Source: Mesostigma viride (lineage: Eukaryota > Streptophyta > Mesostigmatophyceae > Mesostigmatales > Mesostigmataceae). From it: a stretch of 64,000 bases of DNA. Location of the stretch: contig RPFO01000213.1 of assembly GCA_009746045.1 (NCBI GenBank), positions 3,337,266-3,401,265 of the forward strand. Direction: 5' to 3'. Under the pieces are notes generated by a model. That model did no database searches. It was not told the origin of the DNA and was given only the letters and a program-made list of their open reading frames with translations. How positions within the stretch are numbered: the first letter of the stretch is position 1; each line of letters starts with the position of its first letter. Made by a program: the position numbers and the translations under genes. Shown piece by piece: positions 50,836 through 61,299 of the stretch.

Positions 50836-50868
50836 CCGGGCCCGCTACAAAAAACGTAGCGGGCCCGG
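50836..50868. other. Perfect 13-bp stem, 7-nt loop hairpin
   Basis: CCGGGCCCGCTAC (50836-50848) and its complement GTAGCGGGCCCGG (50856-50868) flank AAAAAAC. It has no T-run and lies in eukaryotic DNA, so it is not a bacterial terminator. It may be a fold-back inside the transposon. Confidence 0.6.
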
Positions 50869-52727
50869 TGATGTCGCTATTACACCACCCGACTTTACAT
50901 CGAGTCACTGTGAATGATATATATATGGCTGCCTACAGCACCGCGCATGGTGTCCAAGTAAAATTATGGCGCTGCCAAGGCTGCGTACCTGCCGTTATCG
51001 CCTTGGTCTTTGTCACGGTGGCGTTCTCCAATTCACGTGCAACGTCCACTTCCTGTGCCAGCTCTGGCGCGGCGCGTGCCCTTCGGGCTGAATTTCAAAT
51101 TTCCGCGTGCAGTCCGTTGGAGAGGGGCGCTGCGTCCGGAGTCCGGACTTGAGGAATTCGGAGGCTGCTGGTCGCACAAAAGATCGTTGTTGGCTGTTGA
51201 GTGATGTCCGACTGGCACGATGGAGAGGGCTCCATCACATTGGCGACCTCACCAGTGGCCCACATGTACCGACGAGACCTGCATCTCGAGCTTGTCGGCC
51301 CTCACGCTGCAGCTGTCGCCATGCGAGACGCCCTGAGACTCTCGGCATGATTTTTCCCGTGCAATATCACGCCCTCGATTCGCAGCAAGGCCCGTCTGCT
51401 CCAATATGGCCGACTGCGGGCTGTGCCGTAACAGGAAATGTCCGGGTGATGGCAGGCAGTGCCTACCCATCCCCCGCACGCACCGCGTCAAGCAATATTT
51501 CCACTTCCGCTGCTGCTGGGCACCGGGCTACTGCCTACATTTCTTCAATCGCTCCATCGCCTCCTCCATGGTGCCTCGCTCCCTGCGGCCCCTCCGCCAC
51601 GCCGGATATCCATGGCAATCAAGCCTACCGGCTACCACCATACCGGCCACGAGCCCTTGCTGCACCAAACGAAGTGTGCGGCCCCGAATTAAGTGAAGTA
51701 CACGGCAGGACTGGGAACCACCTGAAATTACATCGGGGTCTCCAGTGGACTTGGCGTCACATCTTGCTAACGTTGTCACTGTCGGCAGTTGTCAGTTGCT
51801 GTTGGTTGTTGCATGCTGAGGGTTGCAGATGTTCTAGGAACAGCTGGTCCAATGTTGCTATGCATGCAGTTACTCTTGCCATTACGTGTGTCCGTGTGCC
51901 TCCAACCATCCCGCCACAATGCCAGCACCCTCCACCCCGCTAACTCCCACTCGCCCCACTCCCCTGCCTGTTCCATACCCGCCCCACCCACAAATATACG
52001 TCACAGACATCCACATGCCGTTATCCATCCCCACCTGACTACGGACTACTCTCGCCCCCACGCTGAGGTCCCCCACAACACCGTAACACCGCCCTCCTCC
52101 CCCAAACCATCCGATGACCCACCCGACCATCCACCTTGAGTCCCCCCAAACCAACCTATCTGACTACCACCCTTCCGTATTACATACACCACCTTCCACA
52201 CCAACATAACAAACCACCTACTAAACAAACCTACCGCCCCACAACGAGGTTCCCCTACACCACTGCACCCCGCCCACCCCGCCCCCCGCTGCCCCAACAT
52301 ACGATGACTCCACCCCACCATCCACGTGAAGCATAACCATCCACCCCGGCCTCCGGGGCAACCAATCAGCTGTCCACTCAACCATAACTGACACTGCTGC
52401 ACCGACCACCGGCAAGCCCGCCTACGTACCATACCCAAGCCACCCACGCAACCCAAGCATCCCCAACCCTCACACGAACCTGTGACCTACGCACGAGCTA
52501 CCTACAACTGCGACTCACAACTACTACATAATCAACCCATAACAATGTCCCCCATGACCCCCGCCAAAGGGGGGGGTCCCCCCAATAGTCCAACACACAC
52601 ACACACACTCTACAATACCCAGGACCACGAGTACCCACCCAATTCACCTCCCACAACGGTATCACCCACGAGTCCAGTGCCCCACCCATGTCCACAGCGA
52701 CACCCCGGAGACTTCACCACGCCCACC

Positions 52728-53012
52728 GACTGCACGCACGCACACCTAGCTGCACACTCCCACGCACCTACCCTCGCACGCACGCATGCACGCAGCCATC
52801 AACCCACCCACCAAGGCACGCCTGCACAAACGCACACATGCACAAGTGCACGCACACGCACACATAGCTGCACACTCTCACGCACCCACTCACGCACGCA
52901 CGCCTGCACACAGCCATCAACCCACCCGCCAAGGCACGCCTGCACAAACGCACTCATGCACAACTGCACACACTCGCCCACGCACGCACACCTAGCTGCA
53001 CGCCTGCACGCA
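52728..53012 (+). repeat. CA-rich tandem duplication (unit about 122 bp)
   Basis: Two and a partial third unit built on AGCTGCACACTC.CACGCACC ... CAGCCATCAACCCACC.. CAAGGCACGCCTGCACAAACGCA. Period is about 122-125 bp. Frames over it are Cys- or His/Thr-repeat artefacts. Confidence 0.75.
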
Positions 53013-53510
53013 GTCACGCAATGCATGGCAGCATGCCCGCCTTCTATATCATTCTTGGAATATCATGTTGCATATGGCATTATTATCATGTTTGTAAATT
53101 TAACTCCTTGCTTTCTGTATGCTTTCTTTCTTTGGGGGATGACTTGATGCAGATCGTGGAGCATACAAGCTCGACGAGAAGACGTACACATCAATATTGA
53201 GTGAAACCACCGTTGCTGGGCTCTGGCATGCCAGCTGTTATATGGCCATGAGCCATCAGCTAGCAATCCAGAAATAGGATGAGAGCAGTTTTGAGTCGAT
53301 GTTTTATATTTTGATGGTATTGAAACGATGAGTCACAGAATGCCACAATGAAACATAAGTTCATTACTATCAAACAGCGTGATGCCATGAATGCCACGCC
53401 TAATACCACAAGATGTGCTAATAACGTATTTAATTCATTAATGAATTGTTGGATTTATTGCATGATGGTGTTATGCTTGTTAGAATACACATTTAATTCT
53501 GGCAATGGCA

Positions 53511-53855
53511 TGCCTGAGAAATTGCCCTGAGATTTTAAGCGCCTGAGAAAATGCCCTGAGATTTTCAGCGCCTGAGAAAATGCCCTGAGATTTTCAGCCT
53601 GAGAAAAAAAAATCTCAGTGTCCACGTAAAATCTCAGTTTCCACTTAGCCCTGAGATTTCCTGAGATTTCCTGAGAAAAAGCCAATTTTCTCAGGCCAAT
53701 CTCAGGAAATCTCAGGTCACTTTCTCAGGAAATCTCAGGAAAATCTCAGGAAATCTCAGGAAATCTCAGGAACATCTCAGGAAATCTCAGGAAATCTCAG
53801 TTTTTTTCTCAGGAAATCTCAGGAAATCTCAGGAAATCTCAGTTTTCTCAGTAGC
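53511..53855. repeat. Right subterminal CTCAG/CTGAG array
   Basis: Mirror counterpart of 48215-48560: first CCTGAGATTTT..GCGCCTGAGAAAATG units, then a run of CTCAGGAAAT repeats up to the terminal GAGTTCCTAGTGTA. Confidence 0.8.
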
Positions 53856-53983
53856 GAGTTCCTAGTGTACCTTGGTCGCAGGGCGCGCCTTATTAATGCG
53901 GGCACCCCAATTTAGGCAAAACTAGGCATTTCAGGCTATTTTTGGCATACCTGGGTCACCTTAACTGTTATATGGAAATAAAC

Positions 53984-54400
53984 TAACACCCATTTCACCG
54001 GAAAATATACAACAACAACCATCGGATATACTAAATATACTTCCGGCAAATAAAGAATCTCAATTGCCGACTTGCAGCGTTGTTGTTGTTGTTGTTGTTG
54101 CCTGTTGTGTCCCACGCCGCACATGGGCAGCAGAGAATCTATAGTGGCCGAGGGCCGGATATATTTAGTATCGGTGGTACTATCGACTTGCAGCGTGGGA
54201 ATCAACAGCAACAAGAACAATTACTCAACATTCGATACGTTCATCTAACTGAAAATATATCAAGTACCCGAGTTCGATTCCCGCCCAAGGATTCCCTGTC
54301 CCGCCACGCAAAAATATATCAAGTCAACGCTTAACACCCATTTCACCGGAAATATCAAGTAACGCTTGGAGGACTGCCAACTCGCAGGGGTTTGGCAATT
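53984..54400 (+). repeat. LINE-tail and possible tRNA-derived SINE remnants
   Basis: The stretch has CAACAACAACCATCGGATATA, as near 43200-43310. Next comes TTTAGTATCGGTGGTACTATC (54159-54184 area), which resembles a tRNA A box, and about 100 bp later GAGTTCGATTCCCGCC, close to the B-box consensus GGTTCRANYCC. The spacing is longer than in a tRNA, so any Pol III unit would be a SINE. The AACACCCATTTCACCGG block occurs at both ends (53985 and 54331). A 30-bp piece at 54369-54398 repeats the LINE sequence at 47755-47784. Confidence 0.4.
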
Positions 54401-54469
54401 AATTTAACTAAATTAAATTATAACATGCCTCCGTTGGGAGATCATGTAGCACATATTCCATGATGCCTT

Positions 54470-54872
54470 CAGCTAGTAGGGCACCTAGCTCGCACCAACC
54501 AGGTAGACACCTCACGCGGCCCCCCCGCAGGACTGCGACCAGCCCAGCCTGGCCGGCACCTCCTGACGTGGGCGGGGCCCAGTGATGTTAGACGCCGCAA
54601 GGCCCGCACCTTCAAAGAACAGCTAGTAGAGGACATGGGGGGCCTAGGCCTCTCCGTAATTTGGAAGAAGATGATGGACAAGGCCAAGTGGGGAAGCGCC
54701 CGCGTGTGCAATCCCGTGGGCCGGGAGGCACGCCAGACTGTGAGATAGCTCCCCTAGGGCAGCGTGCGGCTGCCTAGATAGATGTTGTAGTTAGAATGCT
54801 GTTAGATAGATGTAGTATGTAGCCAATGTAGATAGATTACTGACCGGTAGGACTGTTTGCACCCATCCATCC
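54470..54872 (+). pseudogene. Plus-strand LINE 3' end fragment
   Basis: Homologue of the minus-strand fragment 6057-6860. From about 54590 it encodes RRKARTFKEQLVEDMGG and SVIWKKMMDKAKWGSARV, ending TGA (R-stop) near 54743, then the 3' region. It is cut off by the LTR element that starts at 54873. Confidence 0.7.
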
Positions 54873-55785
54873 TGTTACGCCGCGGATATCTACCTCCACC
54901 TCTACCTCTAATGGGCCTGATACTACCTAAACTGGTCAGGCCTCCTCTACTTAACCCTCTGGCGAAAGACGAACGTGACGGAGCTGATCTCAATGCATTA
55001 ACGTAAGTGTTACTATAATACGCCATACAACCATTTATCAAAACCCGTTTACTCCAGGAATAGAGGAAGGAAACACAACTACACTGCCGTGACCCAAGCC
55101 TAAATGTGTCAATTCATTTAACACACGCCGAGTGCACACACAAGGGGTAGAACGCGCATAAATGGTCACCAACGGTCCAACACGCTCGGGCCGACATGGC
55201 CCTCGCCTACAGATGCACGCTGGTCCACTACATCTACTGATGCACGCTGGTCCACTACATTCTACCACAGGATCAGGACCACTAGTAAAGTACGCGGCGC
55301 GGCGCCCAACGGCACCCAATGTACCACAGTACTGTTACGAGGACAATAATGTCCCGGTAGGAGCCTAAACGTAAACCTAGGGACAACCGAGGCAAAAGAC
55401 CTAATTTACGTCCGTAACTACAACGAATTGTTACGCGACGTAACACCTCCCCCCCACAAAGGTAGGGAGCCCTCTCCCTACGCACAGGGAGGAAAACAAG
55501 GGGTAGGAAACCTAATGCACCCAGCACACACTAACACAGTCAGCAGGCCATCCAAGATACAAGGCACCAATAGTTCACACGGTCTCCACCACCACGCCTG
55601 GAGGTGTAGGGTTAGCCAGCACCAAGCCTGGTGGTAGGTTCCCCTAACTGCCTGGAACAAAGTCCTTGCCGGGGGGAACGGCACTGGGCAGGACACACAG
55701 AGTAAACCAATCAGCACCAAGGACCAAGAACGACCAGTCAACTGGCCAGAACATGAGGGCGACTCTACATACCGGAGGGACAACA
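54873..55785 (-). mobile_element. 3' LTR of a Ty3/gypsy chromovirus
   Basis: On the element's strand it begins TGTTGTCC and ends GTAACA, giving the TG...CA ends of an LTR, 913 bp long. The left limit is supported by the LINE-tail sequence (CACCCATCCATC), continuous elsewhere but broken exactly at 54872/54873. CATCC at 54868-54872 would be the 5-bp target duplication. The partner LTR lies beyond 64000. A 23-bp direct duplication (ATGCACGCTGGTCCACTAC...) sits at 55213-55258. Confidence 0.65.
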
Positions 55786-55813
55786 CCCTCAGGTCGGGCC
55801 TAAGGCCCTCTAT

Positions 55814-58012
55814 CTAATGGCCATCCGTCTGGTAGGTACCACGGGAGGCCAGCAGGACATCCAGGTAAGCCTGGTAGTGAGACACATCCTCAGCATTGTC
55901 GTGCCTATCTACAGTGAGGAAAACATCGGCCCACACGCCGTCAGGGAAAAGTCCCAGGAAGGCCCAGTAGTACCTATGCTGTGTAAGAACGACCTGGCCC
56001 CGGGCCCAGTCCAGGAAACCGCAGGCAAAGAGGCGTAGGAAAGGCTCTACCGCGATCAGGCAGAGAGCCCGAAGGAGCAGGCGATGATACCGGATCCGAG
56101 GGCGCATACCCGTCGGGAAAAACAGATCTACCAGGGGCTCCACGTTGGACGGCCACAACCGGATGTGCCGAATCTCGCGGGAACGCCACCGGCGGGCACA
56201 CTGTCGCGACCCGAACGTCTCAAGGTAGTCGCTAGCCCGGGGAGGAGGATGACCCCGAGAGTCCAAACCCTGGCCCGGGATGGGCGCTGGACGACGGGCA
56301 TCCCACTCTAGGATGGGCTGAAGGACGGTGCTGTACGTGGCACCCGGCACCGCAGGAAAATCTACCGTAAGAGCATCTGAGGCCATAATGCCCAGAGGCG
56401 GAGGGTAGGCCCACTGGAACCCGCCGTAGGTGTCCAAGTCATTGTGGCGCCGCGCCCAGCGGTACAGGACGCGCCGAACCAGGATCTCACCCTGGAACAC
56501 CGGATCAGCCAAAATAACCATGTCGAAAGGAGGCCGATCAGTCTCAACTGGTAGGTTACGGTCCCGCGGCGCCCGACACACCTGGGAGAACCCGTAGGAC
56601 ATGGGCGAAATGGCCAGCTCGGCGGAGGCGCGCGGCAGGTCACACTGGCGGCAAGCGAGCGCAGACATACCATACCCGAAGACAGGCGTGTCGCGCGACT
56701 CCGGAGTCGCATGCACCACAGAAGGGGCCCGATCCCGATCGCCCTCTGACAACTCCCGAAGGGAATCGGCAGCGCGGGTGGCGCGCGGGTCAGAGCCACT
56801 GGACCGAACAACCGCAGCCAAAGACCGCGGGGCCGAAGGGGCAGGGGCCGGCGAAGGGGTAGGAACCGGCACAGGCGCAGAAGGTGCCGGTACAACAGGG
56901 GGCCGCGTCGGACCCGAGGCCGCAGGGGGTCGCGACGGACCCGCCTCCGCAACTGGCGCGCCGGTCTCTGGGGGTGGAGCACCACCAGGCCACATGTTGA
57001 AAATAGGACCCGTGGGGACAGGCAATCCGGCATACGACTGGTTACCGTCCAAGCTCCAGTCAGGCACCGGGATCCTCTGCGGAGGACCGCCCTCCCAAAG
57101 CCTGGGAAGACCGCCCGGGTCGCTGAAGAAACCCCGCGAGGGCGGCGCTGACGTGGTGGGCGGCTCGGACGCGGCGGCGGCGGGCGCTGCCACTGGGACG
57201 GCGGACTCGCGCCGAGGCGCAGGTACGTCAGTAGCAGGCGCAGCGGTAGCCGAAGGCGTAGGAGCTGCAGCACCAGAGGGAACCGTAGACGCCGAGGCGA
57301 CCGAAGGGGAAGGGGGCACAGCTGCAACAGACACCCCACCTGGCGTGGCTGGAGCGTGCGCCTGGGCCGCCATGAAGGCCCCGAAGGCCGCCGTCAGGGA
57401 CTGGATCTGCGCCTGCATCGCAGAAACTGTCGCTGCAAGAGGATCAGGCTCACGACCAGAGCCCGAAGGGGTAGGCTCCACCGATGCGCACAGGACCGAC
57501 CTCGGTGAAGACGGGACAGGGGAAGGCGCCGACACTGAAGAGGAGGACGCCGCAGGGGAGGCCGAATACTCAGGGGAATACTGCGCCTCTACCGGCGCGT
57601 CCGTAGGGGTAGGGTCGCCAAATCCTACACCCGCGTTCTGGTCTGCTATCTCCATAAACTCTACGGCCCGTAACAGGTCGCAGGGGTTCTCATCCAGCTC
57701 CGCATCACCCTCGGCAGGAAGCCAGGGGAACACATCCCGTAGGCAAGAGCGGCCCACAGGGGTAGAAAGGTAGGAAAACACCCTGGGGCACTGGAGAATC
57801 GCAGCTATCTGTCCCAGGGCTGGACAGCTGGAGCCACATTCTAGCAAACAGTGGCCGGCATCGTCAAATCCGTGCAAAACAAGCTGATGCGGTTCAGCAG
57901 GGGAAGGACCGTACCACGTGACCCCGAAGAGAGCCGCCCTGACTATGCCCGCATGCTGGGCCTGGAGGGCCGGATGCACGACGCCACCCGGGAAACTAGA
58001 CCGTGAACCCAA
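55814..58012 (-). CDS. Extra 3' ORF of the chromovirus (732 codons, function unknown)
   Basis: The frame lies between pol and the 3' LTR on the same strand, where most Ty3/gypsy elements have nothing or an envelope-like gene. It has three parts. Residues 1-135 are globular with Cys/His (DAGHCLLECGSSCPALGQI). Residues 136-480 are Pro/Ala/Ser-rich with a short heptad segment (AATVSAMQAQIQSLTAAFGA). Residues 490-732 are globular, rich in Trp, Arg and Tyr (FGYGMSALACRQCDLPRA, VLYRWARRHNDLDTYGGFQW). I see no signal peptide or transmembrane helix, so an envelope role is unsupported. A second gag-like or accessory protein is possible. A frame extending to an ATG at about 58101 (MSEPTPPAE) would need a one-base shift near 58015. 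Confidence 0.6.
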   Translation of the reverse strand: MGSRSSFPGGVVHPALQAQHAGIVRAALFGVTWYGPSPAEPHQLVLHGFDDAGHCLLECGSSCPALGQIAAILQCPRVFSYLSTPVGRSCLRDVFPWLPAEGDAELDENPCDLLRAVEFMEIADQNAGVGFGDPTPTDAPVEAQYSPEYSASPAASSSSVSAPSPVPSSPRSVLCASVEPTPSGSGREPDPLAATVSAMQAQIQSLTAAFGAFMAAQAHAPATPGGVSVAAVPPSPSVASASTVPSGAAAPTPSATAAPATDVPAPRRESAVPVAAPAAAASEPPTTSAPPSRGFFSDPGGLPRLWEGGPPQRIPVPDWSLDGNQSYAGLPVPTGPIFNMWPGGAPPPETGAPVAEAGPSRPPAASGPTRPPVVPAPSAPVPVPTPSPAPAPSAPRSLAAVVRSSGSDPRATRAADSLRELSEGDRDRAPSVVHATPESRDTPVFGYGMSALACRQCDLPRASAELAISPMSYGFSQVCRAPRDRNLPVETDRPPFDMVILADPVFQGEILVRRVLYRWARRHNDLDTYGGFQWAYPPPLGIMASDALTVDFPAVPGATYSTVLQPILEWDARRPAPIPGQGLDSRGHPPPRASDYLETFGSRQCARRWRSREIRHIRLWPSNVEPLVDLFFPTGMRPRIRYHRLLLRALCLIAVEPFLRLFACGFLDWARGQVVLTQHRYYWAFLGLFPDGVWADVFLTVDRHDNAEDVSHYQAYLDVLLASRGTYQTDGH

Positions 58013-58177
58013 CGACCCGGAAGGGCCTCGAAGTACAGCTCAGGGTCCGGTAGGGGCAGGGACGGCAGCGGGCTCTCAGCCGGAGGGGTAGGCTCTGACA
58101 TGACGGCTGCGGAGGGGAGGGGACAACCAACCACCCGTCGACAGCAGACATAACATAAGAGAGGAGAAGGCCTACAA

Positions 58178-61100
58178 CTAGAGCTTGTGCAGGGTTTTAT
58201 ATTCCTGCAGCAGGCGACTACACCCATCTAGCTCACTCTCCGTATACCAAACCTTATCTACTTCACTACGAGCATACATCCACTTCACTTTATACTGACG
58301 CTGGGTACCGCGGCCCTTTTTGATATCTCTATGGGCCACGATGCTTTCTACTTCGTCTTCTACTTCCCCAGTGTCAGGGTTATGCTCTAAAGGGGCAGGC
58401 GCTAACTCCCTGCCAGCGAACGTACTAGGATGGTACAGTTTAAGCTGGCTCCTATGGAAGGTGTTTGAATGCGTTTGCCAGGAGGTAGGGATATCGACTT
58501 TATATAAGAAATTTCCTACCCTAGACAACACATGGAAGGGTCCTAAGAAGGCGGGCCTAAGTTTGACCTTCAGTTCTGCTTCAAACTTATGAGCAAAACG
58601 GCCAACACGGGGGCCTTCTACTAATACTAGATCTCCTATTTCTATCTCAGGTGCTCGTCTATCTAAGGAGGCACGCAACCTAGCAAGGTACTTAGCCTGA
58701 GCTTTTTGGTACCCTGAGATCGCGTGGTCATGAGCAGTTTTCATTCTATCTAGTAAGGACTGTACACCTTCTACAGTATCTCGGGACACATCATCCTTGT
58801 CCCGTAGAGGACTAGCTAAGAGAGAGGTAGGGGTAAGGGGCTGTCTACCAGTATCTAAGAAGAAGGGCGTATATCCATGCGCAGCTTGGGGACAATTGTT
58901 GAGGGAGAACTCTACCAAACATAAATAATCCTCCCAATCACTACCCGAGCCATTAACATAGTGCCTAAGCGCTTCTTCTACTACTCTATTAAGACGCTCT
59001 ACTAAATGAGAGGAGGAGGAGTGGTAGGCAGTACCGTAGGTAACCTTGGTACCGATGGCAGCGAAAAACTGCTGCCAAAAATCTGAGGTAAATAATTTAT
59101 CCTTATCACTAATAAACTGCCTACTCAATCCATGATATCTATATACATTATTGAGGTATAGGCGTGCGCAATCACGTGCGGTGAGTTCTAAAGGACACGG
59201 CACAAGATGGCACATACGAGTAAAACGATCTATGAACACAAGGATTTGGGCATTGCCCCTATCATTCTTTCTAAAAGGTCCTACAAAATCCATCATGATA
59301 GAATCCCAAGGCATGATGGGGTCAGGCAAGGTCCTAGGTTCTGCTATCTGTCCTACATTATTGGGTTTCATTTCCTGGCAAGATTGACAAGTTCTAACAT
59401 ACTCATCTACATCCTTATAAAGGGAAGGCCAGTAATAAGAGCGGGCTACTAGGTCCCGTACCCGTTTACCACCCTGATGAGCAGCTAAGTCATGCAACTC
59501 AAAGAGCAAGGAGGAGCGACAGATAGGAGGGACATACAGGCGCCATTGAGGGGGAGAATCTGCTATCTGCACATATAAAAACCCACCTACAAATTTACAA
59601 GGGTGCTTGCCTAATTGTTGGGGATGTGCAGCAATGGCAGCTAATGCTTCCGGCTCAGTGGCCGTAAATCTACTAATAAGGCGTTCAAGATCAGAGGTAG
59701 GCATCGCTACAGAAGTATCCAGAACAGGTTTAAAGAGATCTCCTACCGCCTTGCCAAAGAGAAGGGGAGGTCCTAGAGGGACTACGTTTTCATAAGACTT
59801 TCCTGACCTAGTCGCTATATGGCTAAGCGGTATAGAAATTTTATTTTTCCCCTCCCCCCCCACCGAGGCCACGGGAAGGGCCTCACACGGGAGAGAGAGT
59901 CCTACGTGAGAAAGGAGATCAGGCATGCGAACAGCTGTATGAAAGAGGTAGGCATAGGATTCATCATCAGGTAGTTCACCATAAGGGGTTACACCCATAG
60001 TAGTAGGAACTAGAGTAGTATTGAGAACATCAAGGTCCTCGAAGAAGGAATAGTCTGCACGACGAGAGAGTGCATCTGGTACTATGTTATCTACACCCTT
60101 GACATACTGAAGTTTAAAAGGGGAAAACTGTGCTAAAAATTCCATCCAGCGCGCTTGCCGAGGGGTAAGGTTGGGTTGGGAGAGAAGATGGGTAAGGGGA
60201 CGATGATCCGTTTGGATAACTAACCTATAAGGATCTAGCTCACAGGGTTCATTCAGGCAGACATCAAATTGAGCACCTTTAAGGAAGTGCTGCCACGCGT
60301 GGCAACAATACACCACAGCTAAGAGTTCCTGCTGGTGTACGGGATAGTTACGCTCCGCAGGGAGCATTGTCCTAGAGATATACTCAATTGGCTGTAAGCC
60401 CTGACCCTGATCCTGGAGAAGGACACCACCTATAGCTACTTTACTAGCATCTGTAGCCACAACAAAGGGTTTAGTAGTATCCGGTAGGATGAGTACAGGA
60501 GGGGAAAGGAGTAGGGATTTTAGGCACTGAAAAGCCGACTGACATTCACTACTCCAAACAAAGGGGATATCCTTCTTTAATAAATGATTAATAGGGGCTG
60601 CTATAGTTGCGAAACGCGGGATAAAACGCCTATAGTAAGAAGCAATTCCTAGGAAACTACGTACACCTTTAACGTCGGTAGGAGTAGGCCATTCCTGAAT
60701 TGACTTAGTTTTATCCGGGTCGGTAGCGACCCCGGCATCTGACAGAACGTGCCCTAAAAATGGGACACTCCTACCCGAACGCACTTTAGCACGGCGCGCC
60801 CACAAAGAATTTTCAGCCATTATTTCTAATACTTTCTTTAAATCACGTAGGTGCGTTTCAAAATCAGGAGAGTAAATAAGAATATCATCTAAGTAAGCTT
60901 GAGCACAAGAACGGTCATGCTCAGATAAAGAAACAGAGGAGAAGGAAGGATCCTTTAGATCAGAGGACACCTGAGGAAGATGAGAATTTCCCATAACAGG
61001 TCTAAGCACTTCATTCATTAACATTTGAAAAGAGGCAGGCGAGTTACAGAGTCCCATAGCCGCTACTCTAAACTGGTAATGACCAAAAGGGGTAGCAAAG

Positions 61101-61252
61101 GCGGTTTTATGGCAATCCTCAGGAGCTATCCGCAACTGCCAAAAACCATCCGCACAATCCAGTACTGTGAAACAAGTGGAACCTTTAACCTTATTAAATA
61201 TATCATCAATACGAGGTAGAGGGTATTTAGACTTCACAGTAATATCATTCAA
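58178..61252 (-). CDS. Chromovirus pol: reverse transcriptase, RNase H, integrase, chromodomain
   Basis: A 1,024-codon frame. RT: VLDCADGFWQLRI, FRVAAMGLCNSPASFQ and catalytic AYLDDILIYS (about residues 35-130). RNase H: VATDASKVAIGGVLL and TDHRPL (about 270-360). Integrase zinc finger: HDLAAHQGGKRV ... CQSCQEMK (about 590-630). Integrase core: the first Asp is in MMDFVGPF, the second in FISDKDKLFTSDFW and the Glu in SSSHLVERLNRV, the DD35E triad. The C-terminus ends in a chromodomain (EVESIVAHRDI, YKVKWMYARSE, WYTESEL), which defines the chromovirus branch and directs integration to marked chromatin. The frame opens upstream of the first Met, overlapping the protease frame at 61300, so translation needs a one-base shift there. 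Confidence 0.92.
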   Translation of the reverse strand: MNDITVKSKYPLPRIDDIFNKVKGSTCFTVLDCADGFWQLRIAPEDCHKTAFATPFGHYQFRVAAMGLCNSPASFQMLMNEVLRPVMGNSHLPQVSSDLKDPSFSSVSLSEHDRSCAQAYLDDILIYSPDFETHLRDLKKVLEIMAENSLWARRAKVRSGRSVPFLGHVLSDAGVATDPDKTKSIQEWPTPTDVKGVRSFLGIASYYRRFIPRFATIAAPINHLLKKDIPFVWSSECQSAFQCLKSLLLSPPVLILPDTTKPFVVATDASKVAIGGVLLQDQGQGLQPIEYISRTMLPAERNYPVHQQELLAVVYCCHAWQHFLKGAQFDVCLNEPCELDPYRLVIQTDHRPLTHLLSQPNLTPRQARWMEFLAQFSPFKLQYVKGVDNIVPDALSRRADYSFFEDLDVLNTTLVPTTMGVTPYGELPDDESYAYLFHTAVRMPDLLSHVGLSLPCEALPVASVGGEGKNKISIPLSHIATRSGKSYENVVPLGPPLLFGKAVGDLFKPVLDTSVAMPTSDLERLISRFTATEPEALAAIAAHPQQLGKHPCKFVGGFLYVQIADSPPQWRLYVPPICRSSLLFELHDLAAHQGGKRVRDLVARSYYWPSLYKDVDEYVRTCQSCQEMKPNNVGQIAEPRTLPDPIMPWDSIMMDFVGPFRKNDRGNAQILVFIDRFTRMCHLVPCPLELTARDCARLYLNNVYRYHGLSRQFISDKDKLFTSDFWQQFFAAIGTKVTYGTAYHSSSSHLVERLNRVVEEALRHYVNGSGSDWEDYLCLVEFSLNNCPQAAHGYTPFFLDTGRQPLTPTSLLASPLRDKDDVSRDTVEGVQSLLDRMKTAHDHAISGYQKAQAKYLARLRASLDRRAPEIEIGDLVLVEGPRVGRFAHKFEAELKVKLRPAFLGPFHVLSRVGNFLYKVDIPTSWQTHSNTFHRSQLKLYHPSTFAGRELAPAPLEHNPDTGEVEDEVESIVAHRDIKKGRGTQRQYKVKWMYARSEVDKVWYTESELDGCSRLLQEYKTLHKL

Positions 61253-61299
61253 CTTCCTATAATCAGTAACTAGGCGAAACTTGCCATTTGGCTTAGGAA

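Noticed and set aside
50836-50868. Bacterial Rho-independent terminator.
   Set aside because: No T-run after the stem and the window is nuclear eukaryotic DNA.
52482-53147. His/Thr-rich 221-codon frame and its Cys/Val-rich complements.
   Set aside because: Produced by CA-rich tandem repeats; composition is entirely repeat driven.
56601-57773. 390-codon plus-strand Gly/Ala-rich frame.
   Set aside because: Antisense shadow of the chromovirus accessory ORF, created by its GC-rich Pro/Ala linker.
55814-58012. Envelope gene of an errantivirus-like element.
   Set aside because: No signal peptide, transmembrane segment or fusion-peptide-like region. The integrase carries a chromodomain, typical of elements without an envelope.
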